Assembly: GCA_003972865.1 (NCBI GenBank)
Contig: QOAX01000083.1
Location: 1 to 12,705, forward strand
Reading direction: 5' to 3'
From: Verrucomicrobiota bacterium
Lineage (GTDB): Bacteria; Verrucomicrobiota; Verrucomicrobiia; Limisphaerales; UBA1096
Length of the DNA stretch: 12,705 bases
Made by a program: the position numbers and the translations under genes. The notes beneath the pieces were generated by a model, which saw only the letters and a list, made by a program, of their open reading frames with translations, made no database searches and was not told the DNA's origin. Shown here piece after piece: positions 1 to 8,763 of this stretch (position 1 is the stretch's first letter; each line of letters starts with the position of its first letter).

Positions 1-3000
1 GCCTGTGGACCGCAAACTTCAAGTATCTCGTGCGGATTGACAGGACCCTCGGTCAACTGTTGGCCCTTCTTCAGCAAGTCACCCTTGAAAACGATGACAT
101 GTTTGCCGATCGGGATGAGGTGCTCTTCCTCCTCCCCGGACTCCACATCGCGAATGATGATCGAGCGCTTGCCCCGAACGGTGGGACCGAAATCCACAAC
201 ACCATCGATTTTTGAAATCTCCGAACCGTCCTTCGGTATGCGCGCTTCAAACAACTCGGCGACCCGCGGAAGACCGCCGGTGATGTCCCTTGTCTTGGCA
301 GCCTGACGAGGCGTCTTGGCGATCAGGCTTCCGGCGACAATGGTGTCGCCCTCTTCGACGACAATGTGGGCACCGGAGGGAATTGGATAATTGGCAATGG
401 CCTCGCCCTTGCGGCTCACGACAATCACCTGCGGATGCAAATCCTCCTTGTAATCAATGACAACTAGTGATTTTTGGCCGGTGGCTTCGTCGTCCTCGTG
501 CTTCATCGTCACCCCGTCAATAATGTCGTGGAACTTAATTCGACCCGGTTTCTCGGTGATAATTGGGACATTGTAGGGATCCCACTGGACGAACACCTGC
601 CCTTTCTTGACCTTCCCGCCCTCGGGAACGGCAATGACCGAACCGATGACCACATTGTAGCTTTCCAGTTCGCGGCCGTCTTTCTCGTCCACAATCAGGA
701 TCATCCCATTTTTGTTGAGGACGATGCTGTTTTTATCCTCCAACTCCACCCTGCGAATATCCTGAAACTTCACAATGCCATCATTGCGTGCCTCGATCTG
801 GGGCTGCTTGAACACCGATGAGGCGGTTCCCCCGATGTGGAAGGTGCGCATCGTCAACTGGGTACCGGGTTCACCGATGGACTGGGCGGCAATGATGCCA
901 ACCGCCTCTCCCAATTCAGCCATGACACCGGAGGCAAGGTTGATGCCATAACATTTTTGGCAAACACCGCGCTTGGATTCACACGTCAGCACAGAACGGA
1001 TCTTGACCCGCTCGACACCGGCATCGTCAATTGTACTGGCGTGGGCCTCGTCAATGACCTGGCCGGATTCGCAAAGGTACTCGTCCGGGTTCACCGGGTT
1101 GACGATATCCTCAACGGCTGTCCGGCCAACCAAGCGGTCCTTGAGTTGGACGACCTCGTCCTCGCCCTCGTAAATGGCTTGGCGCCAAATTCCGTTGGTG
1201 GTTCCGCAGTCCAGTTCCCTGATGACGATGTCCTGTGACACATCCACCAGTTTTCGAGTCAGGTAGCCGGAGTCGGCCGTTTTCAGGGCCGTGTCGGCCA
1301 AGCCCTTTCTTGCGCCGTGTGTCGAGATGAAGTAATCCAACACGGTCAACCCCTCACGGAAATTGGCCAGGATCGGTTTTTCGATGATATCCCCCGACGG
1401 CTTGGCCATGAGGCCGCGCAAGCCGGACAACTGGCGAACCTGTTGGCGGTTGCCGCGGGCACCCGAGTCAACCATCAACCAGACCGGGTTGAACTCGTCA
1501 CTACCATTGTTCTCATCCAGCACCTTCAGCATTACGTCTGAAATCTTGTCGGTGCAGTGGGTCCAGATATCGATAATCTTGTTGTAGCGCTCCCCGGGCG
1601 TGATGACACCCCGGCGGTACTGCTTGTCCACATCGACAATCTGTTTCTCGGCCTTTTCGATCTCCTTGGCCTTTTCCTTGGGGATGATCATGTCGTGCAT
1701 CCCCATGGAGATGCCGGACTTCGTTGCCGCAGCAAAGCCAAGCTGCTTGAGATCATCCAGCACACGAACCGTTTCGTCCTGACCGCAGAGGCGATAGCAA
1801 TTCCAGATGATGTCCCCAAGCACACTCTTGTTCACAATTATATTTGGGAACCCAATCTCCTCCGGCCAAATTTCACTGAATTCAACCCGGCCAACAGTGG
1901 TTTCGATGACCTTCTTTTCCTTGTCTCCGTATGGGGAAGAATCTTTCCCAAGATCGGGGTTGGCCATGCGGACTACATCGTGAATCTTCAACTCGCCATC
2001 GTGGTACGCAAACAAAACCTCCTCCTTGGATCCGAACAGCCGGATTACTTTTTGTTTCTTGCGCACCACGTCTCGCGGCTTGGCCGTGATGTAATAACAA
2101 CCAAGGGCAATATCCTGGGACGGGGTGATGATCGGTTTGCCGCTGGAAGGCGAAAAGATATTGCCGGTCGCCATCATCAGGAAGCGGGCCTCCAACTGGG
2201 CCTCGACTGACAACGGCACGTGCACCGCCATTTGGTCGCCGTCAAAGTCCGCGTTGTAGGCACTGCATGTCAGGGGATGGAGACGAATGGCTTCACCCTC
2301 GATCAGGGTCGGCTCAAATGCCTGGATGGAAAGGCGGTGAAGGGTTGGCGCGCGATTCAAAAGAACAGGATGCTCCTTGGTCACCTCCTCGAGCACGTCC
2401 CAAACCTCGGGTGTCTTGCGGTCGATCAATTTCTTGGCAGAACGAACGGTGTGCACGTAGCCAAGATCCTTGAGTCGGCGGATGATAAATGGCTCGAACA
2501 ATACCAGCGCCATTTTCTTTGGAAGACCGCACTGGTGAAGTTTCAGTTCCGGGCCAATCACGATCACCGAGCGGCCGGAGTAGTCCACACGCTTGCCGAG
2601 CAGGTTTTGGCGGAAACGCCCGCTCTTGCCCTTCAGCATGTCACTCAATGACTTGAGCGCACGGTTGCCGGCACCGGTCACGGCGCGGCCGTGTCGACCA
2701 TTGTCAAACAACGCGTCCACCGCCTCCTGCAACATGCGTTTCTCATTCCGGATGATGACCTCCGGGGTCTTGAGCGCCAGCAGGTTCTTCAGTCGGTTGT
2801 TGCGGTTGATGACACGGCGATACAGGTCGTTCAGGTCGGACGTGGCAAAACGGCCGCCCTCGAGCGGAACCAAGGGGCGCAGATCCGGTGGGATCACCGG
2901 CAACACCGTCAGCACCATCCACTCCGGGCGGCTCTTGGACTTGATGAACCCCTGGTAAACCTTGATGCGCTTGGCTAATTTCTTGCGAATCTGCTTGCTG

Positions 3001-3638
3001 CGCGTCTGGGTCATGGCGAACTGCAATTGATCAACGCCCGCCTCGAGGTCGATGGCGGCCAAGGCGTCGTGCACTCCCTCGGCACCAATCTTGGCCACGA
3101 AGGCGTCCGGCCCGTAGGTTTCCTTGGCGTCGCGAAACTCCATTTCCGTGAGGAGCTGGTTTTTCTCCAGCGGCGTGTCGCCGGGATCCACCACGAGATA
3201 ATCCTCGTAGTAGATGACCCGCTCAAGGTTTCGCGCGGTGACATCCATCACCAGCCCGATGCGGGAGGGCATGCACTTGAAAAACCAGATATGAGTCACC
3301 GGCACGGACAGCTCGATGTGCCCCATGCGCTCGCGCCGCACGCGCGCCTGCGTCACCTCAACGCCGCAACGGTCGCAGACCACGCCGCGATGCTTGATGC
3401 GCTTGTACTTGCCGCAGGAGCACTCCCAGTCCTTGACCGGGCCGAAGATGCGCTCGCAAAAAAGCCCGCCCTTCTCCGGCTTGAATGTCCGGTAGTTGAT
3501 GGTCTCGGGGTTCTTGACCTCACCCTTGGACCACGAGCGGATGGACTCCGGGGAAGCCACCGCGATGGCGACGCTCTTCACGTGGTTGACCCTGTCGAGT
3601 CCGAGCAACTCTCGTGAGGATTCTGCTGTGTTGATCAT
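1..3638 (-). CDS. rpoC: DNA-directed RNA polymerase subunit beta' (3' end cut off by window edge)
   Basis: Catalytic large subunit of RNA polymerase. Translation from the ATG at 3636–3638 stays open to the window edge, giving 1,212 codons; E. coli beta' has 1,407 residues, so roughly the last 200 are missing. Visible landmarks: zinc site 1 cysteines C73, C75, C88 and C91; the active-site NADFDGD motif at residues 462–468, with the Mg-binding aspartates D464, D466 and D468; zinc site 2 cysteines C811, C886, C893 and C896; and the trigger helix TMRTFH around M930–H934. Residues about 941–1115 form an SI3-type insertion in the trigger loop, after which the conserved DITGGLPRV block resumes at D1118. 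It begins 31 nt after the rpoB stop. An AGGA Shine-Dalgarno lies 8 nt before the ATG, one of only two clear ones in the window. No frameshift or internal stop was found. Identification is certain. Confidence 0.98.
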   Translation of the reverse strand, partial: MINTAESSRELLGLDRVNHVKSVAIAVASPESIRSWSKGEVKNPETINYRTFKPEKGGLFCERIFGPVKDWECSCGKYKRIKHRGVVCDRCGVEVTQARVRRERMGHIELSVPVTHIWFFKCMPSRIGLVMDVTARNLERVIYYEDYLVVDPGDTPLEKNQLLTEMEFRDAKETYGPDAFVAKIGAEGVHDALAAIDLEAGVDQLQFAMTQTRSKQIRKKLAKRIKVYQGFIKSKSRPEWMVLTVLPVIPPDLRPLVPLEGGRFATSDLNDLYRRVINRNNRLKNLLALKTPEVIIRNEKRMLQEAVDALFDNGRHGRAVTGAGNRALKSLSDMLKGKSGRFRQNLLGKRVDYSGRSVIVIGPELKLHQCGLPKKMALVLFEPFIIRRLKDLGYVHTVRSAKKLIDRKTPEVWDVLEEVTKEHPVLLNRAPTLHRLSIQAFEPTLIEGEAIRLHPLTCSAYNADFDGDQMAVHVPLSVEAQLEARFLMMATGNIFSPSSGKPIITPSQDIALGCYYITAKPRDVVRKKQKVIRLFGSKEEVLFAYHDGELKIHDVVRMANPDLGKDSSPYGDKEKKVIETTVGRVEFSEIWPEEIGFPNIIVNKSVLGDIIWNCYRLCGQDETVRVLDDLKQLGFAAATKSGISMGMHDMIIPKEKAKEIEKAEKQIVDVDKQYRRGVITPGERYNKIIDIWTHCTDKISDVMLKVLDENNGSDEFNPVWLMVDSGARGNRQQVRQLSGLRGLMAKPSGDIIEKPILANFREGLTVLDYFISTHGARKGLADTALKTADSGYLTRKLVDVSQDIVIRELDCGTTNGIWRQAIYEGEDEVVQLKDRLVGRTAVEDIVNPVNPDEYLCESGQVIDEAHASTIDDAGVERVKIRSVLTCESKRGVCQKCYGINLASGVMAELGEAVGIIAAQSIGEPGTQLTMRTFHIGGTASSVFKQPQIEARNDGIVKFQDIRRVELEDKNSIVLNKNGMILIVDEKDGRELESYNVVIGSVIAVPEGGKVKKGQVFVQWDPYNVPIITEKPGRIKFHDIIDGVTMKHEDDEATGQKSLVVIDYKEDLHPQVIVVSRKGEAIANYPIPSGAHIVVEEGDTIVAGSLIAKTPRQAAKTRDITGGLPRVAELFEARIPKDGSEISKIDGVVDFGPTVRGKRSIIIRDVESGEEEEHLIPIGKHVIVFKGDLLKKGQQLTEGPVNPHEILEVCGPQ

Positions 3639-3669
3639 CTTTAAATTCCTGGGTTTCGCGTTGTCCGGT

Positions 3670-6600
3670 TTATTCACCCAGCAACAGGCGTGGGCGCTCA
3701 CTTTCTTTCTTCGCCTGGACGACCGGGTTGGTGTAACTGACGGTTACATTCAGGCCAAGCGACTGCATTTCCTTGACCAAAACGTTGAACGATTCCGGCA
3801 CGCCGGCCTCCAGCGCGTGATCCCCCTTGACCAGGCTCTCGTAAATCCGGGTGCGCCCCTGGACATCGTCTGATTTTACAGTGAGCAGTTCCTGCAGCAT
3901 GTAGGAGGCGCCATAGGCCTCCAATGCCCACACCTCCATCTCGCCGAAGCGCTGCCCCCCGTACTGGGCCTTGCCCCCAAGGGGCTGCTGGGTAACCAGC
4001 GAGTACGGGCCAACGGCACGGGCATGTATCTTGTCCGCCACCAAATGGCCAAGCTTCAGCATGTAGGCGTACCCGACAACCGTTTCCTGATCGAACGGTT
4101 CCCCGGTCTGACCATCAAAAAGACGGGCCTTGCCGTGAGCCGTCAGCCCGGCTTCCAAGAGGTACTCCTTGATACGCTCCTCCTTGATGCCATCAAAAAC
4201 CGGCGTGGCAATCTTGATCCCGAGTTTCTCCGCCGCCCAGCCGAGATGGGTCTCGAACACCTGGCCGATATTCATGCGGGAAGGCACGCCCAGGGGATTG
4301 AGGATGAAATCCACCGGGGTTCCATCCTCGAGGTACGGCATATCTTCCTCGGGAATGATCTTGGCCACGACACCCTTGTTGCCGTGGCGACCCGCCACCT
4401 TGTCACCCACAGACAGCTTGCGCTTGGATGCGATGAAAACCCTTACCGACTTGATCACACCCGAGTCGATCTCATCACCGGCAGCCACGCGCCCTGCTTG
4501 TTCCTTGTGCTTGGCCTTCAGGTCGACAAACTTCTTTGTGAAGCCCCCGATAATCTCGAGAATCTTGTTCTTGATCGGCGAGGGATCGATGGAGATCTGG
4601 TCATAGATCTGCGACAACTGGCGGAGCAGTGTCTTTGTGATCTTCCGGTTGGCCGGGATGATGACGTCTCCCGTCTTGGAATTCGTCACGTCCAGCGGGA
4701 TTTTCTCGCCCAAGAGGATGTTACTCAGGTTTTCAGTCAACTGCTCGTGAAGGCTGTTGAGTTCCTTCTTGTAGTCGTCCTCAAGCTGCTTGGCCTGTTT
4801 CTTGGCCTCATTTGCGGCAGACTTGACCCCCTTGTCGCTTTCCTTCTTGGATGAGATTTTCACCCCCATCACCTTGCCAAACACGCCCGAGGGCACTTTC
4901 AGTGAGGAGTCTTTCACGTCGGCGGCCTTCTCCCCAAATATGGCCCTCAGGAGGCGTTCTTCCGGGGCCAGTTCGGTTTCGCTCTTGGGCGTTATTTTGC
5001 CCACCAGGATATCTCCCGGTCCGACCTCGGCACCGACCCGAATGACACCATCCATGTCGAGGTTGCTCAGGGCTTCCTCGCCAAGGTTGGGTATGTCCCG
5101 CGTGATTTCCTCCGGGCCAAGCTTGGTGTCGCGGGCGCTGACCTCGTACTCGGCGATGTGGATCGACGTGAAAACATCATCCTTGACGATGCGTTCACTG
5201 ATACAGATTGCGTCCTCGAAATTGTATCCGTTCCAGGGCATGTAGGCGACCAGCACGTTCTTCCCGATGGCCAGTTCCCCGCTGTTCGTGCAGGGGCCAT
5301 CCGCAATCGCATTACCCTCCTTGACCTTGTCCCCAACGGAAACCAGAGGCTTCTGGTTGATACAGGTGCCGGCATTGGACCGGTGATACTTGCGCAGCGT
5401 GTACACCCAGCACCCTTCCTCTGGACGATGCTTTATCTTGCGCCGGTTCACGGGAAGTTTGCCCGTCTTGGTGACCACGATTTCGTCCGCAGTCACGGAG
5501 GCCACGACTCCGTCCGCCTCGGACTTGACCAGCGCGTGCGAATCGTGTGCCACCTTGGTCTCCATCCCCGTGGCGACGAGCGGCGACTCGGTGGTCAACA
5601 ACGGAACGGCTTGGCGCTGCATGTTCGACCCCATCAAGGCCCGGTTAGCATCGTCATGCTCCAGGAAGGGTATCAGGCTGGCTGCCACGGACACCAGTTG
5701 CTTGGGCGACACGTCCATGTAGTCGACCTTGGCCGCCGGCCTGTCGACAAAGTCCGCCCGGAAGCGGCAGGCCACCTGTTCGGTGGTGAACTTGCCATTG
5801 TTGTCAATCGGCTGGTTTGCCTGGGCAATGTAGTACTTCTCCTCAACGTCGCCGGTCAGGTAGTCGACCTTTTTGGTCACCCTGCCCTTCACCACCTTGC
5901 GGTAGGGACTCTCGATAAAACCAAAATCGTTCACCCGGGCAAACGTGGCCAAGCTGGCAATCAATCCAATGTTGGGGCCTTCCGGCGTCTCCACCGGACA
6001 AATACGGCCGTAGTGGGAGGGGTGAACATCCCGGACCTCAAACCCGGCGCGTTCGCGGGACAAACCGCCCGGACCAAGTGCAGAGAGGCGACGCTTATGG
6101 GTCAACTCTGCCAGCGGGTTGATCTGATCCATGAACTGCGACAACTGGCTCCGGCCAAAGAAGTCCCGCACGACGGCGGACAGGGCCTTGGGGTTGATCA
6201 GCTTGGCCGGGGTCATGGTGTCCAGTTCCTGGTCAAACAGCGTCATGCGCTCCTTGACCAAGCGCTCAGTGCGGGCCAGGCCGACCCGGCACTGGTTGGC
6301 CAGCAGCTCGCCCACGGTGCGGATGCGGCGGCTGCCCAAGTGGTCGATGTCGTCGACGGTGCCGTCCCCCAGCTTGAGGCGGAGCAAATACTTGGTCGCC
6401 TCGACCAGGTCCTCCTTCATCAGCGTGCGGGAACCGTCCACCCCCTTGAGGTCGAGCTTCTGGTTGATCTTGTAACGGCCCACACGGCCCAGGTCGTAGC
6501 GCTTGGGATCAAAGAACAAACGCTTGACCAGGGCGCGAGCGTTGGCAGGAGTCGGCGGATCGCCGGGCCGCAACCGCTTGTAGATTTCCTTGAGGGCATC

Positions 6601-7515
6601 CTCCTCGTTGTGGGCCGGATCCTTGGCCATGCAGCGAATAATCAGCCCGTTGTCGCTCGACACGTCCACGATCTGGATTTTCTTGACGCCCAACTCGCTC
6701 ACACGCTTGACCACCGCCTTGGACAGCGGCTCGAACGCGCGTGCCACGACGATACCCTTCACCGGCTCCACGAGGTCGGTGATTAACACCTTGTTATCGA
6801 GGTCATCCATTTTCACCGCCTTCCGGGTGGTGACCTCCTGAATCTTGTAAAAGGTGTTCAGCAGGGATGCATCGCTGCTGGTGTCCTGCCCCTCGAGGAA
6901 ATTGATGGCCCGCAGGAAGGTGGTGATCAGGAATTTGCGGCGGCGCTTCTTCCGGTCGAGATAGACATACAGCATGTCGTTGGTGTCAAACTGCGCCTCA
7001 AACCAGGAACCCCGGTCCGGAATGATCCGGAAGGAGTGCAGCATCTTGCCGTTCGGATGCCGGGAGGCCTCGAAGGCAACGCCCGGCGAGCGGTGCAGCT
7101 GGCTCACGATCACGCGCTCGGCCCCATTGATGACAAAGCTGCCCTGCGGGGTGATGAGCGGCACCTCGCCCATGAACACTTTTTCCTCCTTGGTGCCTTT
7201 TTGATCCTTGAGCCGGAAGATGACATGCAGTGGCGCGCCGTAGGTCTGGCCCTCGTCGATGCACTTGAGCCAGTCCATCTTGGGCGCGCCTATCTCGTAG
7301 TGGCAGTACTTGAGCACGACTTTTTCGTCGTAGCTTGTAACGGGGAAGATTTCGTTGAACACCGCCTCCAGGCCGATGTTCTTACGTTTTCTGGGGCTAA
7401 GCTCCGCCTGGAGAAACTCGTGATAAGAGTCCACCTGAATTTCAATCAGGTTGGGCGGAGAAATGATTTCCTTGATAGTGCCGAAGTTGATGCGGCCGTT
7501 CGCTTTGTTAGGCAT
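3670..7515 (-). CDS. rpoB: DNA-directed RNA polymerase subunit beta
   Basis: Second-largest RNA polymerase subunit, 1,281 residues (E. coli 1,342). Conserved blocks in order: the N-terminal RINFG lobe; rifampicin cluster I at about 456–484, with Q460, D463, H473, R476, S478 and L480 matching the sensitive-type residues of E. coli (offset 53); the WNGYNFEDAI block at 761–770; the GDKVAGRHGNKG block at 1037–1048, with active-site lysines K1039 and K1047; and the C-terminal GKAQYGGQRFGEMEVWALEAYGA block at 1181–1203 that clamps onto beta'. A lysine- and glutamate-rich, probably helical insertion at about 890–1020 sits where many Gram-negative-type beta subunits carry SI2. Position 469 is Ala (E. 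coli S522), a common natural state. The ATG is fixed by an in-frame TAA two codons upstream (7519–7521). No Shine-Dalgarno is visible. It follows rplL by 207 nt and is cotranscribed with rpoC. Confidence 0.99.
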   Translation of the reverse strand: MPNKANGRINFGTIKEIISPPNLIEIQVDSYHEFLQAELSPRKRKNIGLEAVFNEIFPVTSYDEKVVLKYCHYEIGAPKMDWLKCIDEGQTYGAPLHVIFRLKDQKGTKEEKVFMGEVPLITPQGSFVINGAERVIVSQLHRSPGVAFEASRHPNGKMLHSFRIIPDRGSWFEAQFDTNDMLYVYLDRKKRRRKFLITTFLRAINFLEGQDTSSDASLLNTFYKIQEVTTRKAVKMDDLDNKVLITDLVEPVKGIVVARAFEPLSKAVVKRVSELGVKKIQIVDVSSDNGLIIRCMAKDPAHNEEDALKEIYKRLRPGDPPTPANARALVKRLFFDPKRYDLGRVGRYKINQKLDLKGVDGSRTLMKEDLVEATKYLLRLKLGDGTVDDIDHLGSRRIRTVGELLANQCRVGLARTERLVKERMTLFDQELDTMTPAKLINPKALSAVVRDFFGRSQLSQFMDQINPLAELTHKRRLSALGPGGLSRERAGFEVRDVHPSHYGRICPVETPEGPNIGLIASLATFARVNDFGFIESPYRKVVKGRVTKKVDYLTGDVEEKYYIAQANQPIDNNGKFTTEQVACRFRADFVDRPAAKVDYMDVSPKQLVSVAASLIPFLEHDDANRALMGSNMQRQAVPLLTTESPLVATGMETKVAHDSHALVKSEADGVVASVTADEIVVTKTGKLPVNRRKIKHRPEEGCWVYTLRKYHRSNAGTCINQKPLVSVGDKVKEGNAIADGPCTNSGELAIGKNVLVAYMPWNGYNFEDAICISERIVKDDVFTSIHIAEYEVSARDTKLGPEEITRDIPNLGEEALSNLDMDGVIRVGAEVGPGDILVGKITPKSETELAPEERLLRAIFGEKAADVKDSSLKVPSGVFGKVMGVKISSKKESDKGVKSAANEAKKQAKQLEDDYKKELNSLHEQLTENLSNILLGEKIPLDVTNSKTGDVIIPANRKITKTLLRQLSQIYDQISIDPSPIKNKILEIIGGFTKKFVDLKAKHKEQAGRVAAGDEIDSGVIKSVRVFIASKRKLSVGDKVAGRHGNKGVVAKIIPEEDMPYLEDGTPVDFILNPLGVPSRMNIGQVFETHLGWAAEKLGIKIATPVFDGIKEERIKEYLLEAGLTAHGKARLFDGQTGEPFDQETVVGYAYMLKLGHLVADKIHARAVGPYSLVTQQPLGGKAQYGGQRFGEMEVWALEAYGASYMLQELLTVKSDDVQGRTRIYESLVKGDHALEAGVPESFNVLVKEMQSLGLNVTVSYTNPVVQAKKESERPRLLLGE

Positions 7516-7584
7516 CGATTATGTCGAGGTTTGTCGGGGCCGGTCGGTTACCGGGGGATTCATGAACACACAAAAACGGGCAAC

Positions 7585-7611
7585 ACGCTCCCCCACCCTT
7601 GCGGGGGGCGT
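7585..7611 (-). terminator. Imperfect hairpin in rplL–rpoB spacer, candidate attenuator
   Basis: On the minus strand, ACGC plus five C pairs with five G plus GCGT around an 8-nt loop, giving nine base pairs with one bulged A (7589). A run of five T (7572–7576) follows eight nucleotides after the stem, too far away for a textbook intrinsic terminator. In E. coli the rplL–rpoB gap holds a partial terminator that lowers rpoBC expression relative to the ribosomal genes. A similar role here is inferred only from position and structure. Confidence 0.35.
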
Positions 7612-7687
7612 ATTCACCCTCAATAGACAGTCGGTTCTTAAAACCGTTTAAAAAAATATTTATTTCCAAAAGCAGGAAAGGCATTGG

Positions 7688-7710
7688 CCTGGGGGCGTTG
7701 CCGCCCCCGG
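7688..7710 (-). terminator. GC-rich hairpin just after rplL stop
   Basis: Twelve nucleotides beyond the rplL TAA, the minus strand can form a GGGGGCG/CGCCCCC stem of seven pairs closed by a GCAA loop (GNRA type). A bulged A followed by two more C–G pairs can extend its base. No T tract follows directly; the nearest T-rich stretch is over 30 nt further on. It may be an RNA 3'-end stabiliser, a pause or attenuator, or a processing element. Its 5' arm could equally pair with the 5' arm of the 7585–7611 hairpin. Confidence 0.4.
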
Positions 7711-7722
7711 GTCCAAATGCTG

Positions 7723-8106
7723 TTACTTGAGCTCGATGGCTGCGCCAGCCTCCTCAAGTTTTGCCTTGGCGGCTTCGGCCTCATCCTTGGTCACGCCTTC
7801 CAGGACGGGTGTCGGGGCGCTCTCAACCAGGCCCTTCGCCTCGGCCAAGCCCAAACCGGTCTTGACGACGCGCACGGCCTTGATGACCTGAATTTTCTTG
7901 CCGCCGTCACTCACCAGGACGACGTCAAACTCAGTTTTCTCCTCAGCCGCGCCGGCATCCGCGCTTTCACCGCCGCCTGCAGCCGCGACCGCAACCGGGG
8001 CAGCAGCGCTGACCCCCCATTTTTCTTCCAGTTCCTTGACCAGTTCAGCGGCCTCAAGGACCGTCAAACCGCTCAACTCTTCAACTATTTTTGCTATGTC
8101 TGCCAT
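7723..8106 (-). CDS. rplL: 50S ribosomal protein L7/L12
   Basis: Multicopy acidic stalk protein that recruits translational GTPases to the ribosome; it dimerises through its N-terminus on the C-terminal helix of L10. The product has 127 residues (E. coli 121). Residues 1–30 form the helical dimerisation domain. Residues about 32–58 are an Ala/Gly-rich hinge, slightly longer than in E. coli. Residues about 58–127 are the globular C-terminal domain, with the conserved IKAVRVVKTGLGLAEAKGLV block and the closing EAEAAKAKLEEAGA helix. It lies 119 nt after rplJ, and that spacer carries several possible hairpins. The ATG is preceded by an A-rich stretch without a Shine-Dalgarno, although L7/L12 is normally made at several times the level of L10. 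Confidence 0.98.
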   Translation of the reverse strand: MADIAKIVEELSGLTVLEAAELVKELEEKWGVSAAAPVAVAAAGGGESADAGAAEEKTEFDVVLVSDGGKKIQVIKAVRVVKTGLGLAEAKGLVESAPTPVLEGVTKDEAEAAKAKLEEAGAAIELK

Positions 8107-8126
8107 TGTTTTGTTAGTTTCTTCGC

Positions 8127-8208
8127 CCCCGGAGCCCCGGGGATTTAAGTGCGCAGACCGCGCACCGACGAGTTACTGTTGTTTTATCCTCCAGCGCTTT
8201 GTGCGCGG
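8127..8208 (-). promoter_or_regulatory. Structured rplJ–rplL intercistronic RNA with competing stems
   Basis: Three arms in transcript order are A (8201–8208, CCGCGCAC), B (8158–8165, GTGCGCGG) and C (8149–8154, GCGCAC). A and B are perfect 8-nt complements with a 35-nt loop. B's first six bases also pair with C to make a tight hairpin with a 5-nt loop, so A:B and B:C exclude each other. A further hairpin, CCCCGG/CCGGGG with a 4-nt loop (8127–8142), follows and ends 20 nt before the rplL ATG. A GGAGG sequence (8188–8192) sits in the A:B loop but has no suitably spaced start codon. The complementarity is read directly from sequence; a regulatory role is inference. Confidence 0.4.
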
Positions 8209-8225
8209 AAAAAATCCAAATCCAA

Positions 8226-8741
8226 TCATGCTTCGTTTTCGGCGAACTTGGCCCGGACAATCCTTGCCACGCTCGTACTTGGCTCGGCCAGAGTGCGCAC
8301 CAGTTGCCCGGCCGGTGCCTGCAGCGTACCCAGGAGTTTGGCCCGCATCCCGTCCAGCGACGGCAGGTCGGCCAGCGTCTTGATCTGGTCCGCGTCGAGC
8401 CGGTCATTGTCAATAAAGCCGAAGTGCCATTCCGGCTTTTCAAATTCTGCCCTGAAATTCTTCAGGGTTTTTGCGGCGCCGGTGATCTCCCCCTCGCCGG
8501 TGACCGCCGCCAGTTGGCCTGTCAGCGCTTGGCCAAGGTCTTCGATCCCGGCTTCCTTGGCCGCTGTCTTGAATATGGAGTTCTTGAAGACATGCACCTC
8601 CGCACTGGCATCGGCCAGGCGATTTCGCAATTCCTCGAACTGGGCGACCTTCAGCCCCTCGTAGTTCACCACGATAAAGTAGGGGCTGGCGTTGAGCCGC
8701 TCGACGTACTCTTTTGTGATTAGCTTCTTTTCTTCGCGCAT
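8226..8741 (-). CDS. rplJ: 50S ribosomal protein L10
   Basis: Base of the ribosomal stalk: the N-terminal domain binds 23S rRNA together with L11, and the C-terminal helix carries L7/L12 dimers. The product is 171 residues, normal for the family. The N-terminal part contains the typical FIVVNYEGLKVAQFEELRNRL region (22–42) and the VFKNSIFKTA segment (51–60), corresponding to the usual VxKNTL motif. The C-terminal part (about 127–171) contains SLDGMRAKLLGTLQAPAGQLVRTL and then a short helical tail, which limits the number of L7/L12 dimers it can hold. The ATG has a clear AGGA Shine-Dalgarno six nucleotides upstream (8748–8751). Only 22 nt separate it from the rplA stop, so the long L10-binding leader of E. 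coli cannot lie between the two genes. Confidence 0.97.
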   Translation of the reverse strand: MREEKKLITKEYVERLNASPYFIVVNYEGLKVAQFEELRNRLADASAEVHVFKNSIFKTAAKEAGIEDLGQALTGQLAAVTGEGEITGAAKTLKNFRAEFEKPEWHFGFIDNDRLDADQIKTLADLPSLDGMRAKLLGTLQAPAGQLVRTLAEPSTSVARIVRAKFAENEA

Positions 8742-8763
8742 CGGTTTTCCTTTCGTTTCCGGG

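Noticed and set aside
1557..2210. Plus-strand open frames of up to 217 codons opposite rpoC (also 3027–3617)
   Set aside because: Antisense shadows; the minus strand encodes continuous, highly conserved beta' sequence.
4024..4854. A 276-codon open frame on the plus strand
   Set aside because: Another antisense shadow of rpoB, with no recognisable motif or ribosome site.
6069..6150. Ala at the RpoB position equal to E. coli S522, possible rifampicin resistance
   Set aside because: Ala at this position is found naturally in rifampicin-sensitive bacteria such as Bacillus; the key contact residues (Q460, D463, H473, R476, S478) are the sensitive type.
5158..6786. A 542-codon open frame on the plus strand
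   Set aside because: It lies wholly opposite rpoB; such antisense frames arise from GC-rich third codon positions in a conserved gene. The product is His/Leu/Val-rich without domain features, and rpoB is certain.
7641..7680. A/T-rich block between rplL and rpoB as an internal rpoB promoter
   Set aside because: I could not find a −35/−10 pair with acceptable spacing; A/T content alone is not enough.
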